NCBI RefSeq assembly: GCF_042681825.1
Contig: NZ_JBHUGH010000009.1
Span: 372,001-436,000, forward strand
DNA from: Halodurantibacterium flavum
Lineage (GTDB): Bacteria > Pseudomonadota > Alphaproteobacteria > Rhodobacterales > Rhodobacteraceae
DNA length: 64,000 nucleotides
Direction: 5' to 3'
Shown one piece after another: positions 23,797 to 32,530 of this stretch. How positions within the stretch are numbered: the first letter of the stretch is position 1; every line of letters starts with the position of its first letter. The translations under genes and the position numbers were made by a program. The notes under the pieces are model-generated. The model was not told where the DNA came from and made no database searches. It saw nothing but the letters and a program-made list of their open reading frames with translations.

Positions 23797-25171
23797 TCCC
23801 GCACAGGCCGCGCCGACCCGCAGCTTTTCGATCTGGCGGTCCACGCCCCTGCGGCTGGGGCTGATGCTGGCGGCGGTCTTCACGCTTTGCGGGATCGTGA
23901 CCTTTGCCGGCGCCTATGTCGTGGTCCGGGCCGACCGCATCCGCGCCATCGAGGCCAATCTCGACCAGCATGTGGCAAGCTTTTCCGCCGCGCGCCTGCC
24001 CCTCGCGCTTGGCGCGCAGGTGGCCGCGGATGCGGCGGCGACCGACGCGCGCGACCGGATCTTTGCCTATATCTCGCCGCTCGGGCCGCGGGTGGGCAAT
24101 GCCGCGGTCGAGGTTCAGGATGACGGCGTGCTGCTGTCGCCGCTGCCGGGGCGCCCGCCCCTGTCGCGCGACGGATACCTGAGCCGCGTCGTGCCCATGG
24201 CGGGCGGGCTGCTGATCGTGGCCGAGACCAGGACGCCGCTGGTGCTGGTGCGGCGCACCTTCCTGATCCTTGCAGCCGTGGGATTGCTGCCGACCGCGCT
24301 TGCCGCCTTCCTGTCAGGATATGCGTTGGCGCGGCGGGCAGACCGCCGGATGCGCGAGGTTGAAACGGCGCTCGACCGGCTGGCCGCGGGCGATCTGTCG
24401 GCCCGTGTGCCCGACCGCCGCACGGGCCTGGAGGATCTGGACCTGATCGCCGACCGGGTGAATCGCATGGCCCGCGCGCAAGAGGCCGCGACCGCAAGCC
24501 TGCGGCAGGTGACGACCGACATCGCCCATGACCTCAAGACCCCGGTGCAGCGCATCGCCGTCCTGCTGCACCGCCTGCGCGACGATCACCCCGAGGGGAG
24601 CGCGGCCACGCTTGCCGAGGCCGCCCTGAACGAGGCCGAGCGCGCGGCGGGGATGTTTCAGGGACTACTGACCATCGCCGAGATCGAGGGCGCCGGCGGC
24701 GGCGATCCCGCGCCGCTGATCGACCTTGGCCAGATCGCCGCCACGCTGGCCGAGGTCTTTGAACCCGCCGCCGCCGAGACAGGCCACCGGCTGCTGCTGG
24801 ATCTGCCGCCGGGGCCGGCGCGGATCAGGGGCGACCGGGCGCTGGTGGGGCGGATGGTCTCGAACCTTCTGGACAACGCGCTGCGCCACACGCCAGACGG
24901 GACCGAGGTGACGCTTTCGGTCCGCGTCAGTGCCGGGGGCATCACGCTGGGCGTCGCAGACCGCGGCCCGGGTATCCCGCCCGAGGAACGCGCGCGAGTG
25001 GTGCAGCGCCTCTATCGCCTTGACCGGAGCCGGAATACCCCCGGCCACGGGCTGGGCCTGAGCCTTGTGGCCGCTATCGCGGGCCGGCACGGGGCCGAGC
25101 TGTCGCTGGGCGACAACGATCCCGGCCTGCGGATCGAGGTCATGTTCCCGCATCCCCCGGCAGCGGGATAA
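23786..25171 (+). CDS. membrane sensor histidine kinase
   Basis: 461 aa from a TTG at 23786, the only plausible start because it overlaps the regulator by 11 bp. Two membrane helices (about 22-45 and 155-180) flank a periplasmic sensor loop of roughly 110 residues. A HAMP domain (about 180-232) and HisKA domain follow, with the phospho-acceptor His in DIAHDLKTP (about 249). The ATPase domain has LLDNALRHTPDGTE (N box), ADRGPGIPPEE (G1) and GHGLGLSL (G2). It should phosphorylate the regulator just upstream. Its last 32 bases overlap the convergent PfkB-family gene. Confidence 0.9.
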   Translation: MTTDPAQAAPTRSFSIWRSTPLRLGLMLAAVFTLCGIVTFAGAYVVVRADRIRAIEANLDQHVASFSAARLPLALGAQVAADAAATDARDRIFAYISPLGPRVGNAAVEVQDDGVLLSPLPGRPPLSRDGYLSRVVPMAGGLLIVAETRTPLVLVRRTFLILAAVGLLPTALAAFLSGYALARRADRRMREVETALDRLAAGDLSARVPDRRTGLEDLDLIADRVNRMARAQEAATASLRQVTTDIAHDLKTPVQRIAVLLHRLRDDHPEGSAATLAEAALNEAERAAGMFQGLLTIAEIEGAGGGDPAPLIDLGQIAATLAEVFEPAAAETGHRLLLDLPPGPARIRGDRALVGRMVSNLLDNALRHTPDGTEVTLSVRVSAGGITLGVADRGPGIPPEERARVVQRLYRLDRSRNTPGHGLGLSLVAAIAGRHGAELSLGDNDPGLRIEVMFPHPPAAG

Positions 25172-26135
25172 GGCGACATTCGGGGCCCAGGCGGACGACA
25201 TCGCCGGGACGGCAAAGCTCGGTCGCAGGCGTCATCACCGCCGCGGCCGCCGCAGCCGTGCCCTGTCGCAGCGCCTCGGCCCAGCCTTCGGCCCGCGCCA
25301 GTGAAAGGGCGACGGCACCGGTGAAACTGTCCCCCGCGCCCACCTTGCTCTGAACCCGCACGACAGGGGGGATGCAGTGCAGCCGCCGCCCTGCGCCGAC
25401 CAGCACCGACCCGTTCGCGCCGCGCGCCAGCACGACGACCCGCGCCACCCCTGCCGCGACCAGTTCGCCGGCAAAGGCCGCCGTGTCGGCGACCTCGGGC
25501 AAGGGGCGGCCGGCAAGCGTCTCGGCCTCGGCTTCATCCATACGCAGAACCTCGGGCGCGGCATCGCGGCTGGCACTGGAACGGGACGGGCTGGCAAGGG
25601 CCGTCAGCGCCGCGCCCGAGGTATCGACGATCAGCCGCGCGCCCGCGGGTGCCAGAACCGCCGCCAGCGTCGCGGCGAAATCGTCCGGGACGCCGGGCGG
25701 CTGGCTGCCGCTCAGCACCACGATGGCGCCGGGCGGGGTCGCGGCCGACAGCGCGGCAAGCACATCGTCCACCGCCTGCGGGGGCCAGTCCGGGCCGGGC
25801 AGGACAAAGCGATACTGATCGCCCGTCGCAGCCTCGTTCACCGTCAGGCTCTGGCGCGTCTCGCCGGGGGCTGGCAGGGCTGCGGGTACCAGCCCCTCGG
25901 CCTGCATCAGGTCGGCGATCCGTGCGCCGGTCGGCCCGCCAAGGGCCGCTGCCGCCACGGCCTCGCCGCCCAGCCGGCGGATCGCGCGCGCCACGTTCAC
26001 CCCGCCCCCGCCCGGATCATACCCGGGCCGGCCCAGCCGCAGCTTCGGCCCCGGACGCACGGCGCCGTCGAACCGTGCATCGACGTCCAGCGCGGGGTTG
26101 AGCGTGATGGTCAGGATCGGTGTCTGCCCGGGCAT
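25140..26135 (-). CDS. PfkB-family sugar kinase, probably phosphofructokinase
   Basis: 331 aa. The ribokinase-fold PfkB family is shown by ITLNPALDVD at the N-terminus, the glycine-rich GYDPGGGGVNVARAIRRLGG (about 38-57) and the catalytic VGAGDSFTGA motif (Asp about 270). This layout matches 6-phosphofructokinase II or 1-phosphofructokinase. The substrate cannot be settled, although no fructose PTS genes adjoin it, which slightly favours the former. AGGAGAT lies just before the ATG at 26135. The frame extends further upstream without support. It sits 29 bp past the end of the antiporter operon. Confidence 0.85.
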   Translation of the reverse strand: MPGQTPILTITLNPALDVDARFDGAVRPGPKLRLGRPGYDPGGGGVNVARAIRRLGGEAVAAAALGGPTGARIADLMQAEGLVPAALPAPGETRQSLTVNEAATGDQYRFVLPGPDWPPQAVDDVLAALSAATPPGAIVVLSGSQPPGVPDDFAATLAAVLAPAGARLIVDTSGAALTALASPSRSSASRDAAPEVLRMDEAEAETLAGRPLPEVADTAAFAGELVAAGVARVVVLARGANGSVLVGAGRRLHCIPPVVRVQSKVGAGDSFTGAVALSLARAEGWAEALRQGTAAAAAAVMTPATELCRPGDVVRLGPECRLIPLPGDAGT

Positions 26136-26164
26136 CGCGGATCTCCTGCAGGGTGGGTCGGGCG

Positions 26165-27808
26165 TCAGCCCGAAAGGAGCAGGGCCAAACCTAGGGCCAG
26201 CGCGACCAGAAGACCACCGCTGACCGGCAGGCGCGACAGGACCGGTTCCGCCCGCGCCCCAAGCCGCATCAGGCCCTGCCACGGACGGGCGATATCCCAT
26301 CCCGGCAGCGGGGGCGGCGGGATCGCCGAAAACGCCTGCCGCAGGCGGAACGCCCAACGCTCGGCCAGCGGGGCAAGATCGCCCTCGGGCAGACGCGGAA
26401 GGGCCAGACCGAACCGCCAGGCCAGCGCCGCGATCAGCAGTCCCGCGCCCACCGGCCAACCCGCCGACCAGATGGCGGAAAGGTGCAGCGCATAATCGCC
26501 CGGCAGGCCCGACCAGCCCGGCCCGAGCACCCATGGCAGCGCCAGCGCCCCGCCCACAAGCCCCGCCACCGGCAGCCACAGCACCGGACCCGCGCCACTG
26601 CCCGCCCGCGTCCCGTGCAGGCCGGTCAGAACCCGCATCAGCAGCAGGGTCGTCGTCACACCCGAAAGCGTCACGACCAGTTCAGCGGCCGGACCAAGCG
26701 CCGCCTTGGCCGCAGCCTTGGTCACCGCACCCCCCGTCAGCGGCACGCCCGCCACCGAGGCCGCAGCAACCCCCACCAGCGCCAGCGCCACCAGCCGCCC
26801 ACGCGACGCGACCGCAGCCACAAGTCCGACCGACAGGAACAGCGCCGCCTTGGCCAGCCCGTGATGCGCCGCGTAAAAGGTGGCGGCCGTCGCCCCGCCC
26901 GTCCCCGCCAGCGCCATCACAAGGCCCATCTGGCTGACCGTGGAATAGGCGAGCATCGCCTTGACCCGCGTCTGCGTCAGACCCAGAACGGCGCCCCCGA
27001 TCAGCGTCACGAGCCCCAGCACCGTCAGCACCGGATAGTGGGGCAGGAACAGGATCACGCCGATCAGCCCCGCCTTGACGATTGCCCCCGACAAGACCGC
27101 CGAGGCCGGAACGGGCGCCGCCGGATGCGCCAGCGGCAGCCAGATATGGAGCGGCATCACCCCCGCCTTGACCGCGAAGCCGAGCGCCAGAAGCCCCGCC
27201 GCAAGCGGCTGCGCCGCCAGCACCCGCCGCACGTCATCCACGGCAAGGCTGCCCGCCTCGGCCACGGCAAGCATGAAGCCCAGAAGCAGCGCCGCCTCGC
27301 CCAGAACGGCGAGCGTCAGGTAGATGCGGCCCGCACGCAGCGCCTGATCCGTGCCTTTCGCCACCACAAGGACATAGGCCGCCAGCGAGACCGCCGCGAA
27401 GGCCACGTAAAAGGTCGCCACATCCGCCGCCAGCATCACGCCCAGATTGCCCGCGAAGGTCAGGCACCAGAAGCCGGCAAAGACCGCCGGGCGGCGCAAG
27501 CCGGTCAGGCTGCGGGATCCGGCGACGCCTGCGGCAAGCCAGATCGCGGCGGTCACGCCAAAGAGAAGCGCGCCGTCCCGACCCGCGTGAAGCACCGTGC
27601 CCAGCAGAAGCGGCGGAACCTCGGTCACGCCGGACAGGCCCGTCAGCGCCGCGGCGAGCGCCGGGACCGGCGCCAGCGGCAGCACCAAAAGCGCATGACC
27701 CCGCAGGCGTGGCAGTGCGATCGCCGCCCCGAGGAGCAGCGGCCAGACGAGTGCCACAAGCGGCAAAAGGGGACCCGAAACGATGGTCATGGCAGGTATC
27801 GTGGTCAT
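26165..27808 (-). CDS. Mrp-like antiporter, proton-pumping subunit 3 (NuoL/MrpA-type core)
   Basis: 547 aa, a Proton_antipo_M protein with about 14 hydrophobic helices. The core helices include FYVAFAAVSLAAYVLVVAKG (TM5 region, without the usual glutamate of this helix), the lysine helix FAVKAGVMPLHIWLPLAHP, SGAIVKAGLIGVILF and a His-containing FYAAHHGLAKAALFLS. It is the last gene of the operon and is coupled by ATGA to the previous one. Its short N-terminus contains a tandem duplication that yields two in-frame ATGs. It lacks the long C-terminal domain of full MrpA. Confidence 0.82.
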   Translation of the reverse strand: MTTIPAMTIVSGPLLPLVALVWPLLLGAAIALPRLRGHALLVLPLAPVPALAAALTGLSGVTEVPPLLLGTVLHAGRDGALLFGVTAAIWLAAGVAGSRSLTGLRRPAVFAGFWCLTFAGNLGVMLAADVATFYVAFAAVSLAAYVLVVAKGTDQALRAGRIYLTLAVLGEAALLLGFMLAVAEAGSLAVDDVRRVLAAQPLAAGLLALGFAVKAGVMPLHIWLPLAHPAAPVPASAVLSGAIVKAGLIGVILFLPHYPVLTVLGLVTLIGGAVLGLTQTRVKAMLAYSTVSQMGLVMALAGTGGATAATFYAAHHGLAKAALFLSVGLVAAVASRGRLVALALVGVAAASVAGVPLTGGAVTKAAAKAALGPAAELVVTLSGVTTTLLLMRVLTGLHGTRAGSGAGPVLWLPVAGLVGGALALPWVLGPGWSGLPGDYALHLSAIWSAGWPVGAGLLIAALAWRFGLALPRLPEGDLAPLAERWAFRLRQAFSAIPPPPLPGWDIARPWQGLMRLGARAEPVLSRLPVSGGLLVALALGLALLLSG

Positions 27809-27820
27809 GGCAGATACTGC
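27785..27820. repeat. 18-bp tandem duplication at a start codon
   Basis: GGTCATGGCAG begins at 27785 and again at 27803, within two adjacent 18-bp units. On the minus strand this duplicates the start region of the gene that starts at 27808, giving MTTIPAMTIVS. It also places the upstream stop codon over the first ATG. Confidence 0.7.
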
Positions 27821-29268
27821 CTTTCGACGATCAGGGTGGCCCAGCCGAGCGGGCTGAACGGCGCGCCGGCAAAGACGCCCACGCCAAGCGCCGCAAGCGC
27901 CGTCACCACGGCCGGGACGATCAGCGCGTGGGTCCCGCCCTCGACGCACAAGTCGGGGTCGGGGTCCAGAAACCAGATCCGGTAGAGCAGCGGAAGGAAG
28001 TACGCCGCGTTGAGCAGCGTCGACGCCCCGAGCACCGCCACGACCCAGGGCGCCCCCGCCTCGACCGCGCCGATGCCGAGGTAAAGCTTGGTCACGAAGC
28101 CCGCCATCGGCGGCAGGCCGATCATCCCCATCGCGCCCAGCGAAAAGGCGGCAGAGGTCCAGGGCATCCGCGCGCCCACGCCGTTCAACCCCTCGATCCG
28201 GGTGATGCCCGCGCGTTCTTGGTAGATGCCGGCGCAGAAGAAAAGCGTGATCTTCATCAGCCCCTGATGGACCAGATGAACAAGCCCGCCGATCACCGCA
28301 TATTGCCCCGCCAGCGCCGCGCCCAGAATGATGTAGGACACCTGGCTGACGGTCGAGAAGGCCAGCCGCTTTTTCACCTCGGTCTGCTGGAGCGCGCGCC
28401 ACGACCCCCAGAGGATCGTCACCGAGGCAAGCGCCGCAAGCGGCACCCCCATCCCCAGATCAGCGACAAGCGAGATCCCGAACACGTCATAGATCACCCG
28501 CACGATGCCAAACGCCCCCGCCTTCACCACCGCCACCGCATGGAGAAGCGCGCTGACCGGTGCCGGGGCCGCCATCGCGCCGGGCAACCAGCCATGGAGC
28601 GGCACCAGCGCCGCCTTGACCCCCAGCCCCGCGATGAAAAGGACAAAGATCGCCCGCAATTCCCATGCCGGCAGTTCGCCCAGCGGCTGCGGCGTCGCGA
28701 ATTCGATCGGGCCCGTCGCGGATTCGAGCCAGAGGATCGCCACCAGCAGAACCACCCCGGCCGGCAGCGCATAGCTCAGGTAGCTGCGCCCGGCCGCGAG
28801 CGATTTCTCGTCCTGCTTGTGAACGACAAGCGGCCAGGTGGCGAGCGTCAGAAGCTCGTAGAACATGAAGAAAGAGATCAGCGTCCCCGCCAGCGCGATT
28901 CCGGTCGTCGCGGCGACGCATAGGCTGAAGAACCCGAAAAAGCGCGACAACTCCGCCTTGGTGCCGAAATAGGCGATGGCATAGATGGTCGTCAGCAACC
29001 ACAGAAAGGCCGAGAGCGTGAGGAACAGAAGCGACAGCGCATCCGCCCGCAACAACAGGTAAAGCCCGGGCGCAAAGCTGATCCGGGTCTCATAGATCGC
29101 GCCCTGCGCCACCTCGGCCAGCATGAAGGTGATGAGCCCGAGCTTGGCCAGCGCCCCGCCAAGGTTCAGCCCGTTGCGCAGGGTGTGCTGATCCTCGCGC
29201 AGAAAGAACGTGATCGCTGCCGGAACGAAGGACGTCATCAGGATCAGAAGCGGCAGAAGCGCGGTCAT
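27805..29268 (-). CDS. Mrp-like antiporter, proton-pumping subunit 2 (MrpD-type)
   Basis: 487 aa, Proton_antipo_M family. The classical charged residues are all present: Glu in FFMFYELLTLATWPLVVH, Lys in AGLGVKAALVPLHGWLPGA, Lys in HAVAVVKAGAFGI, and the late VTKLYLGIG lysine. The HGWLPGA motif is the common Nuo/Mrp signature. It starts by ATGA overlap with the preceding subunit (29265-29268). Of the three core subunits this is the best fit to MrpD. Confidence 0.85.
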   Translation of the reverse strand: MTALLPLLILMTSFVPAAITFFLREDQHTLRNGLNLGGALAKLGLITFMLAEVAQGAIYETRISFAPGLYLLLRADALSLLFLTLSAFLWLLTTIYAIAYFGTKAELSRFFGFFSLCVAATTGIALAGTLISFFMFYELLTLATWPLVVHKQDEKSLAAGRSYLSYALPAGVVLLVAILWLESATGPIEFATPQPLGELPAWELRAIFVLFIAGLGVKAALVPLHGWLPGAMAAPAPVSALLHAVAVVKAGAFGIVRVIYDVFGISLVADLGMGVPLAALASVTILWGSWRALQQTEVKKRLAFSTVSQVSYIILGAALAGQYAVIGGLVHLVHQGLMKITLFFCAGIYQERAGITRIEGLNGVGARMPWTSAAFSLGAMGMIGLPPMAGFVTKLYLGIGAVEAGAPWVVAVLGASTLLNAAYFLPLLYRIWFLDPDPDLCVEGGTHALIVPAVVTALAALGVGVFAGAPFSPLGWATLIVERQYLP

Positions 29269-30716
29269 TCCAGGCCCTCCACCGCCGCCTCGGGGCGCCC
29301 GATCTGCACCAGATCAAAAGGCAGCGCCGACCCGATCCCCAGCACGACCGCGCAGAAGGCAAGCACCAGCGGCACCGCCTGCGCGCCGCGCGAAACCGGT
29401 CGCAGGCCGCTGGGCGCCTCGCGCGCGAAGGCCGTCACAAGCGGACGATAGAGGTAGAGCGCCGCCAGAAGCCCGCCCGCCAGCGGCCCCAGCGCCCAGA
29501 GGGGCTGGCCGGCGGCAAAGGAAGAGGTGACGATCAGATACTTGGCCGTAAAGCCCCCCGAGGGCGGCAGGCCGATCAGGCTGACCGCCGCGACCGCAAA
29601 GGCGAGGACGCTGACCGGCATGACCTTGACGATGCCGCGCAGCCCCTCGATCCGGTCATGGCCGCAGGCGGTCAGCCAAAGCCCCGCGCAAAGAAACATC
29701 GCGGCCTTGGCAAAGGCGTGGGATGCGGCATGAAACACCGCCCCCGTCCAGGCGCCCGCGGCCCAGGGCTGCGCCGCCCCGTCGCCCCCCGCCAGCGGAA
29801 AGGCAAGGAACAGATAGCCCAGCTGCGCCACGGTCGAATAGGCGATGACCAGCTTCAGCCGGTCCTGCCGCAGGGCGAGGATCCCGCCGTAGAATATCGC
29901 CGCCGTCCCCAAGAGCCCGGGCAGCACCATCGCTGCCGGGCTTGCCAGATCGCCGAACCCGTCGAACCAGAGCCGCATCAGAATGTAGAAGGACGCCTTT
30001 GGCACCAGCGCCGAGAGGATCGCCGAGGCCGGGGCCGGGGCACCGGAATGGGCCGGGGGCAGCCAACCGTGAAACGGGAAAAGCGCGGTCTTGATCAGCA
30101 ACCCCGCCGTCATCAGCCCCAGCGCCAGCGGATCGGTGGCGGCAGGTTCCCGCATCGCGAGCAGCCCCAGATCGAGGACCCCATGCGCGGAATAGATCAG
30201 CGCCACGCCCAGCAGGAACAAAAGCGAGCCCATCAGCGCCTGCATCAGATAGCGCAGAGCGGCGGTGATCGCCTTGGCCTCACCCGACAGGGCCACCAGC
30301 GCCACCGCCGCAAGGCTGAGCAGTTCGAGCCCGACATAGAGGTTGAAAAGGTCCGCCGACAGAAAGATCGCGTTCAGCGCCGCCCAGAGGAAAAGCGCGA
30401 GCGGCCAGAAAAGCGCGCCCTCCCGCCCCTGATCGCGCCAGGGCGCGGCGGACAGGACAGCCGCCATGACCACCGCCGAAAACGCGAGGAAGGCAAAGGC
30501 CAGCCCGTCGAGGCGCAGCGCGATGCCCAGGGGCGGCTCCCATCCCCCGACCGCCATGGCACCGGGCCGCGTCAGCGTCGCGCCGACCGCGACCGTCAGA
30601 CCAAGCATCACGCCCGATGCCGCAAGCGCCAGCCCCCGCCCCCCGCGCGGCCAGAGGACGGCCGCCATCGCAGCCATCAGTGGCAGGGCGGGCCAAAGCG
30701 GCAGGAGCGCGCTCAT
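29265..30716 (-). CDS. mrpD: Mrp-like antiporter, proton-pumping subunit 1 (MrpD-type)
   Basis: 483 aa, a third Proton_antipo_M protein. It carries Glu in LFNLYVGLELLSLAAVALVA, Lys in GLLIKTALFPFHGWLPPAHS and SALVPKASFYIL, and a His in AASHAFAKAAMFLCAG. It is coupled to the MrpC gene by ATGA (30713-30716), and MrpC-MrpD adjacency is the normal order in mrp operons. That makes this the positional MrpD. A much longer upstream frame is spurious. Confidence 0.86.
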   Translation of the reverse strand: MSALLPLWPALPLMAAMAAVLWPRGGRGLALAASGVMLGLTVAVGATLTRPGAMAVGGWEPPLGIALRLDGLAFAFLAFSAVVMAAVLSAAPWRDQGREGALFWPLALFLWAALNAIFLSADLFNLYVGLELLSLAAVALVALSGEAKAITAALRYLMQALMGSLLFLLGVALIYSAHGVLDLGLLAMREPAATDPLALGLMTAGLLIKTALFPFHGWLPPAHSGAPAPASAILSALVPKASFYILMRLWFDGFGDLASPAAMVLPGLLGTAAIFYGGILALRQDRLKLVIAYSTVAQLGYLFLAFPLAGGDGAAQPWAAGAWTGAVFHAASHAFAKAAMFLCAGLWLTACGHDRIEGLRGIVKVMPVSVLAFAVAAVSLIGLPPSGGFTAKYLIVTSSFAAGQPLWALGPLAGGLLAALYLYRPLVTAFAREAPSGLRPVSRGAQAVPLVLAFCAVVLGIGSALPFDLVQIGRPEAAVEGLE

Positions 30717-31012
30717 TCCTGCTCCTCGGGCAGGGTCGCCCGCCCCGAGGCGCGGGCATGGGCGACGATCAGGGCAACCGCAAGCGCGGTCGCCGACAGC
30801 GCCACGACGATGCCGGTGATGATCAGCGCCTGCGGCACGGGGTCGGGCAGAACCGCGCCCCGCGCCCCCGCCGCGCCAAAGAACAGGAAGATCCCCGAAC
30901 CCAGGACGTTGAAGGCCAGAAGCCGCTGCAAAAGATGCCGCTGCCATAGAAACCCGAAAAGACCGATCCCCACCAGGGTCGCGCCGCAGAGTCCATAGAT
31001 CGTCGCTGTCAT
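30713..31012 (-). CDS. mrpC: Mrp antiporter subunit C (NuoK-like)
   Basis: 99 aa with three membrane helices in the NuoK/MrpC pattern: LCGATLVGIGLFGFLW, LLAFNVLGSGIFLFFG and QALIITGIVVALSATALAVA. The DPVPQALIITGIVV segment is the family signature. It overlaps both neighbours by four bases. In the complex it lies next to MrpD and is thought to help form the ion path. Confidence 0.88.
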   Translation of the reverse strand: MTATIYGLCGATLVGIGLFGFLWQRHLLQRLLAFNVLGSGIFLFFGAAGARGAVLPDPVPQALIITGIVVALSATALAVALIVAHARASGRATLPEEQE

Positions 31013-31941
31013 CCTGCCTCCTCGGGCGGGCCGGCCACAAGGGCGGCAAGCGCCAGCGCGATGGAAAGGGTCAGCGCAAGCTCGATGCCCAGAATGACCG
31101 TCTTTGCCCAGTCGCCCGGCCAGACCAGAAAGCCCGCACCCGGCAGCACGAACGACAGGACGATCCCCAGGAGCCCCGCCGCCAGAAAGACCGCAGGCCC
31201 GATCACCAGCCCCGCGCGCAGCCAGCGCGACCCGAGGCCCGGCATCCGCACCACCCCGGCCATCGCGGCAAGCAGCAGCACCGCGGCCAGAACCGTTCCG
31301 CCCTGAAAGGCGCCGCCCGGCCGGCTCGTCCCTGCCCAGACCAGATAGACCCCGACGATCAGGCCAACGGGGGGCAGGATACGCCCAAAGCTCGCCAACA
31401 CCCCGTCGGGCCGCGCGTGCTGGCGCAGGCCGGGCGGCGCGGCCCAGTCACCGCCCCGCGAAAGGACCAGAACACCGCACAGCGCCGCCAGCAACACCAC
31501 GCTTTCCAGCAGCGTGTCCCAGGCGCGGAACGCCAGAAGGACGGCCGTGACCGGGTTTTCCGCACCCGCCCCGGCGGCGCGTTCGGCAACCATCGGCGCA
31601 AGGCCCCGGCCCTCCGGCAGCGCCAGAAACGCGAGGCCAAGGGCAACCGCCACGCCCAGCCCCGCGAGCGCCGGCAGGATCGGCGAGGACGCTCGCCGCC
31701 CGGCCTCCGCCACCGGCAGGGCCGCGTAGGCGCGCAGCAGCAAAAGCCCCGTCAGACCCGCGCCGATCGCCGCCTCGGCCATCGCCACATCGACCGCGCC
31801 AAGCCGCAGCCAGCCGATCGCCACGAAGACGCCGTAGACGATGAAGACGACGACGGCCCGGAACACCCCGCGCCCCGCGACCGCCGCCAGCGCCACGCCC
31901 GCAATCATCAGGCAGAGGAGACCATCGAACAGGGCCGTCAT
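31009..31941 (-). CDS. fused MbhD-MbhE-MrpB subunit
   Basis: 310 aa. Residues 1-75 match the MbhD/DUF4040 domain that forms part of the MrpA C-terminus (FIVYGVFVAIGWLRLGAVDV, then AMAEAAIGAGLTGLLLLRA). About 80-165 resemble the MbhE part (NPVTAVLLAFRAWDTLLES). About 185-305 are an MrpB domain (VYLVWAGTSRPGGAFQGGTV). In canonical operons the first two belong to the end of MrpA, so here they are detached from the antiporter core and joined to MrpB. The ATG at 31941 overlaps the mrpG stop. Confidence 0.85.
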   Translation of the reverse strand: MTALFDGLLCLMIAGVALAAVAGRGVFRAVVVFIVYGVFVAIGWLRLGAVDVAMAEAAIGAGLTGLLLLRAYAALPVAEAGRRASSPILPALAGLGVAVALGLAFLALPEGRGLAPMVAERAAGAGAENPVTAVLLAFRAWDTLLESVVLLAALCGVLVLSRGGDWAAPPGLRQHARPDGVLASFGRILPPVGLIVGVYLVWAGTSRPGGAFQGGTVLAAVLLLAAMAGVVRMPGLGSRWLRAGLVIGPAVFLAAGLLGIVLSFVLPGAGFLVWPGDWAKTVILGIELALTLSIALALAALVAGPPEEAG

Positions 31942-32255
31942 TCCGGCCGCCCCGGCGCGTGCTGCCCGGCGAACCCGCGCGCAGATGCCCCCAGCGCGGA
32001 ACGGGCGACAAGCTGCGCGGTCGTGCCCGCGGCCACCAGCGCCAGAACCCAGACGATGACCAGCTTGCCCAGCGTCATCCACCCGTCCGCCTGAAAGGCA
32101 AGGCCAAGAACCAGCAGGCCCAGCCCCAGATTATCGGCCTTGGTCAGCGCGTGAAGCCGGCTGTGACTGTCGGGAAAGCGGATCAGACCCATCGTTCCGG
32201 CGAGGAAAAAGACCAGCCCAAGACCCGTCAGCAGGATCGTTAGGATGTCGTTCAT
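31938..32255 (-). CDS. mrpG: Mrp antiporter subunit G
   Basis: 105 aa with three membrane helices. The segment GTMGLIRFPDSHSRLHALTK is the MrpG/PhaG signature. A polar tail of about 20 residues ends the protein. It is coupled by four-base overlaps on both sides. Confidence 0.9.
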   Translation of the reverse strand: MNDILTILLTGLGLVFFLAGTMGLIRFPDSHSRLHALTKADNLGLGLLVLGLAFQADGWMTLGKLVIVWVLALVAAGTTAQLVARSALGASARGFAGQHAPGRPE

Positions 32256-32530
32256 TCCTCTTCCTCCGGGTCGCCGGCGCCGTCGTGGGTGGTTGCCTTG
32301 ACGAAACCGACGGCGGCGAATGCCGCCAGAAGCGCCAGCACCAGCGCCACGTCGATCATGCCCCAGCCTTGCGCGGCGGCAAGCAGCAGCACGAGCCCCG
32401 TCCCCCCCGTCCCCACAAGCTGCGCCGCCATCATCCGGTCGGCGGGCGCCGGCCCCTGCCAGATCCGCCAGAGCGCGCCGCCGAGCGACAGCAGAAGCAC
32501 CGTCGCGCAGAACATGAACCAGCCGGTCAT
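32252..32530 (-). CDS. mrpF: Mrp antiporter subunit F
   Basis: 92 aa with three helices. The motif GPAPADRMMAAQLVGTGGTG includes the conserved Asp-Arg of MrpF/PhaF, and the tail is acidic (DPEEEE). The ATG at 32530 overlaps the mrpE stop. An open frame continues far upstream but carries no MrpF-like sequence. Confidence 0.9.
   Translation of the reverse strand: MTGWFMFCATVLLLSLGGALWRIWQGPAPADRMMAAQLVGTGGTGLVLLLAAAQGWGMIDVALVLALLAAFAAVGFVKATTHDGAGDPEEEE

Noticed and set aside
25140..26579. Longer version of the PfkB-family gene reading into the antiporter gene
   Set aside because: The N-terminal 147 residues are antiporter DNA read in another frame. AGGAGAT and the family start at 26135 are clear.
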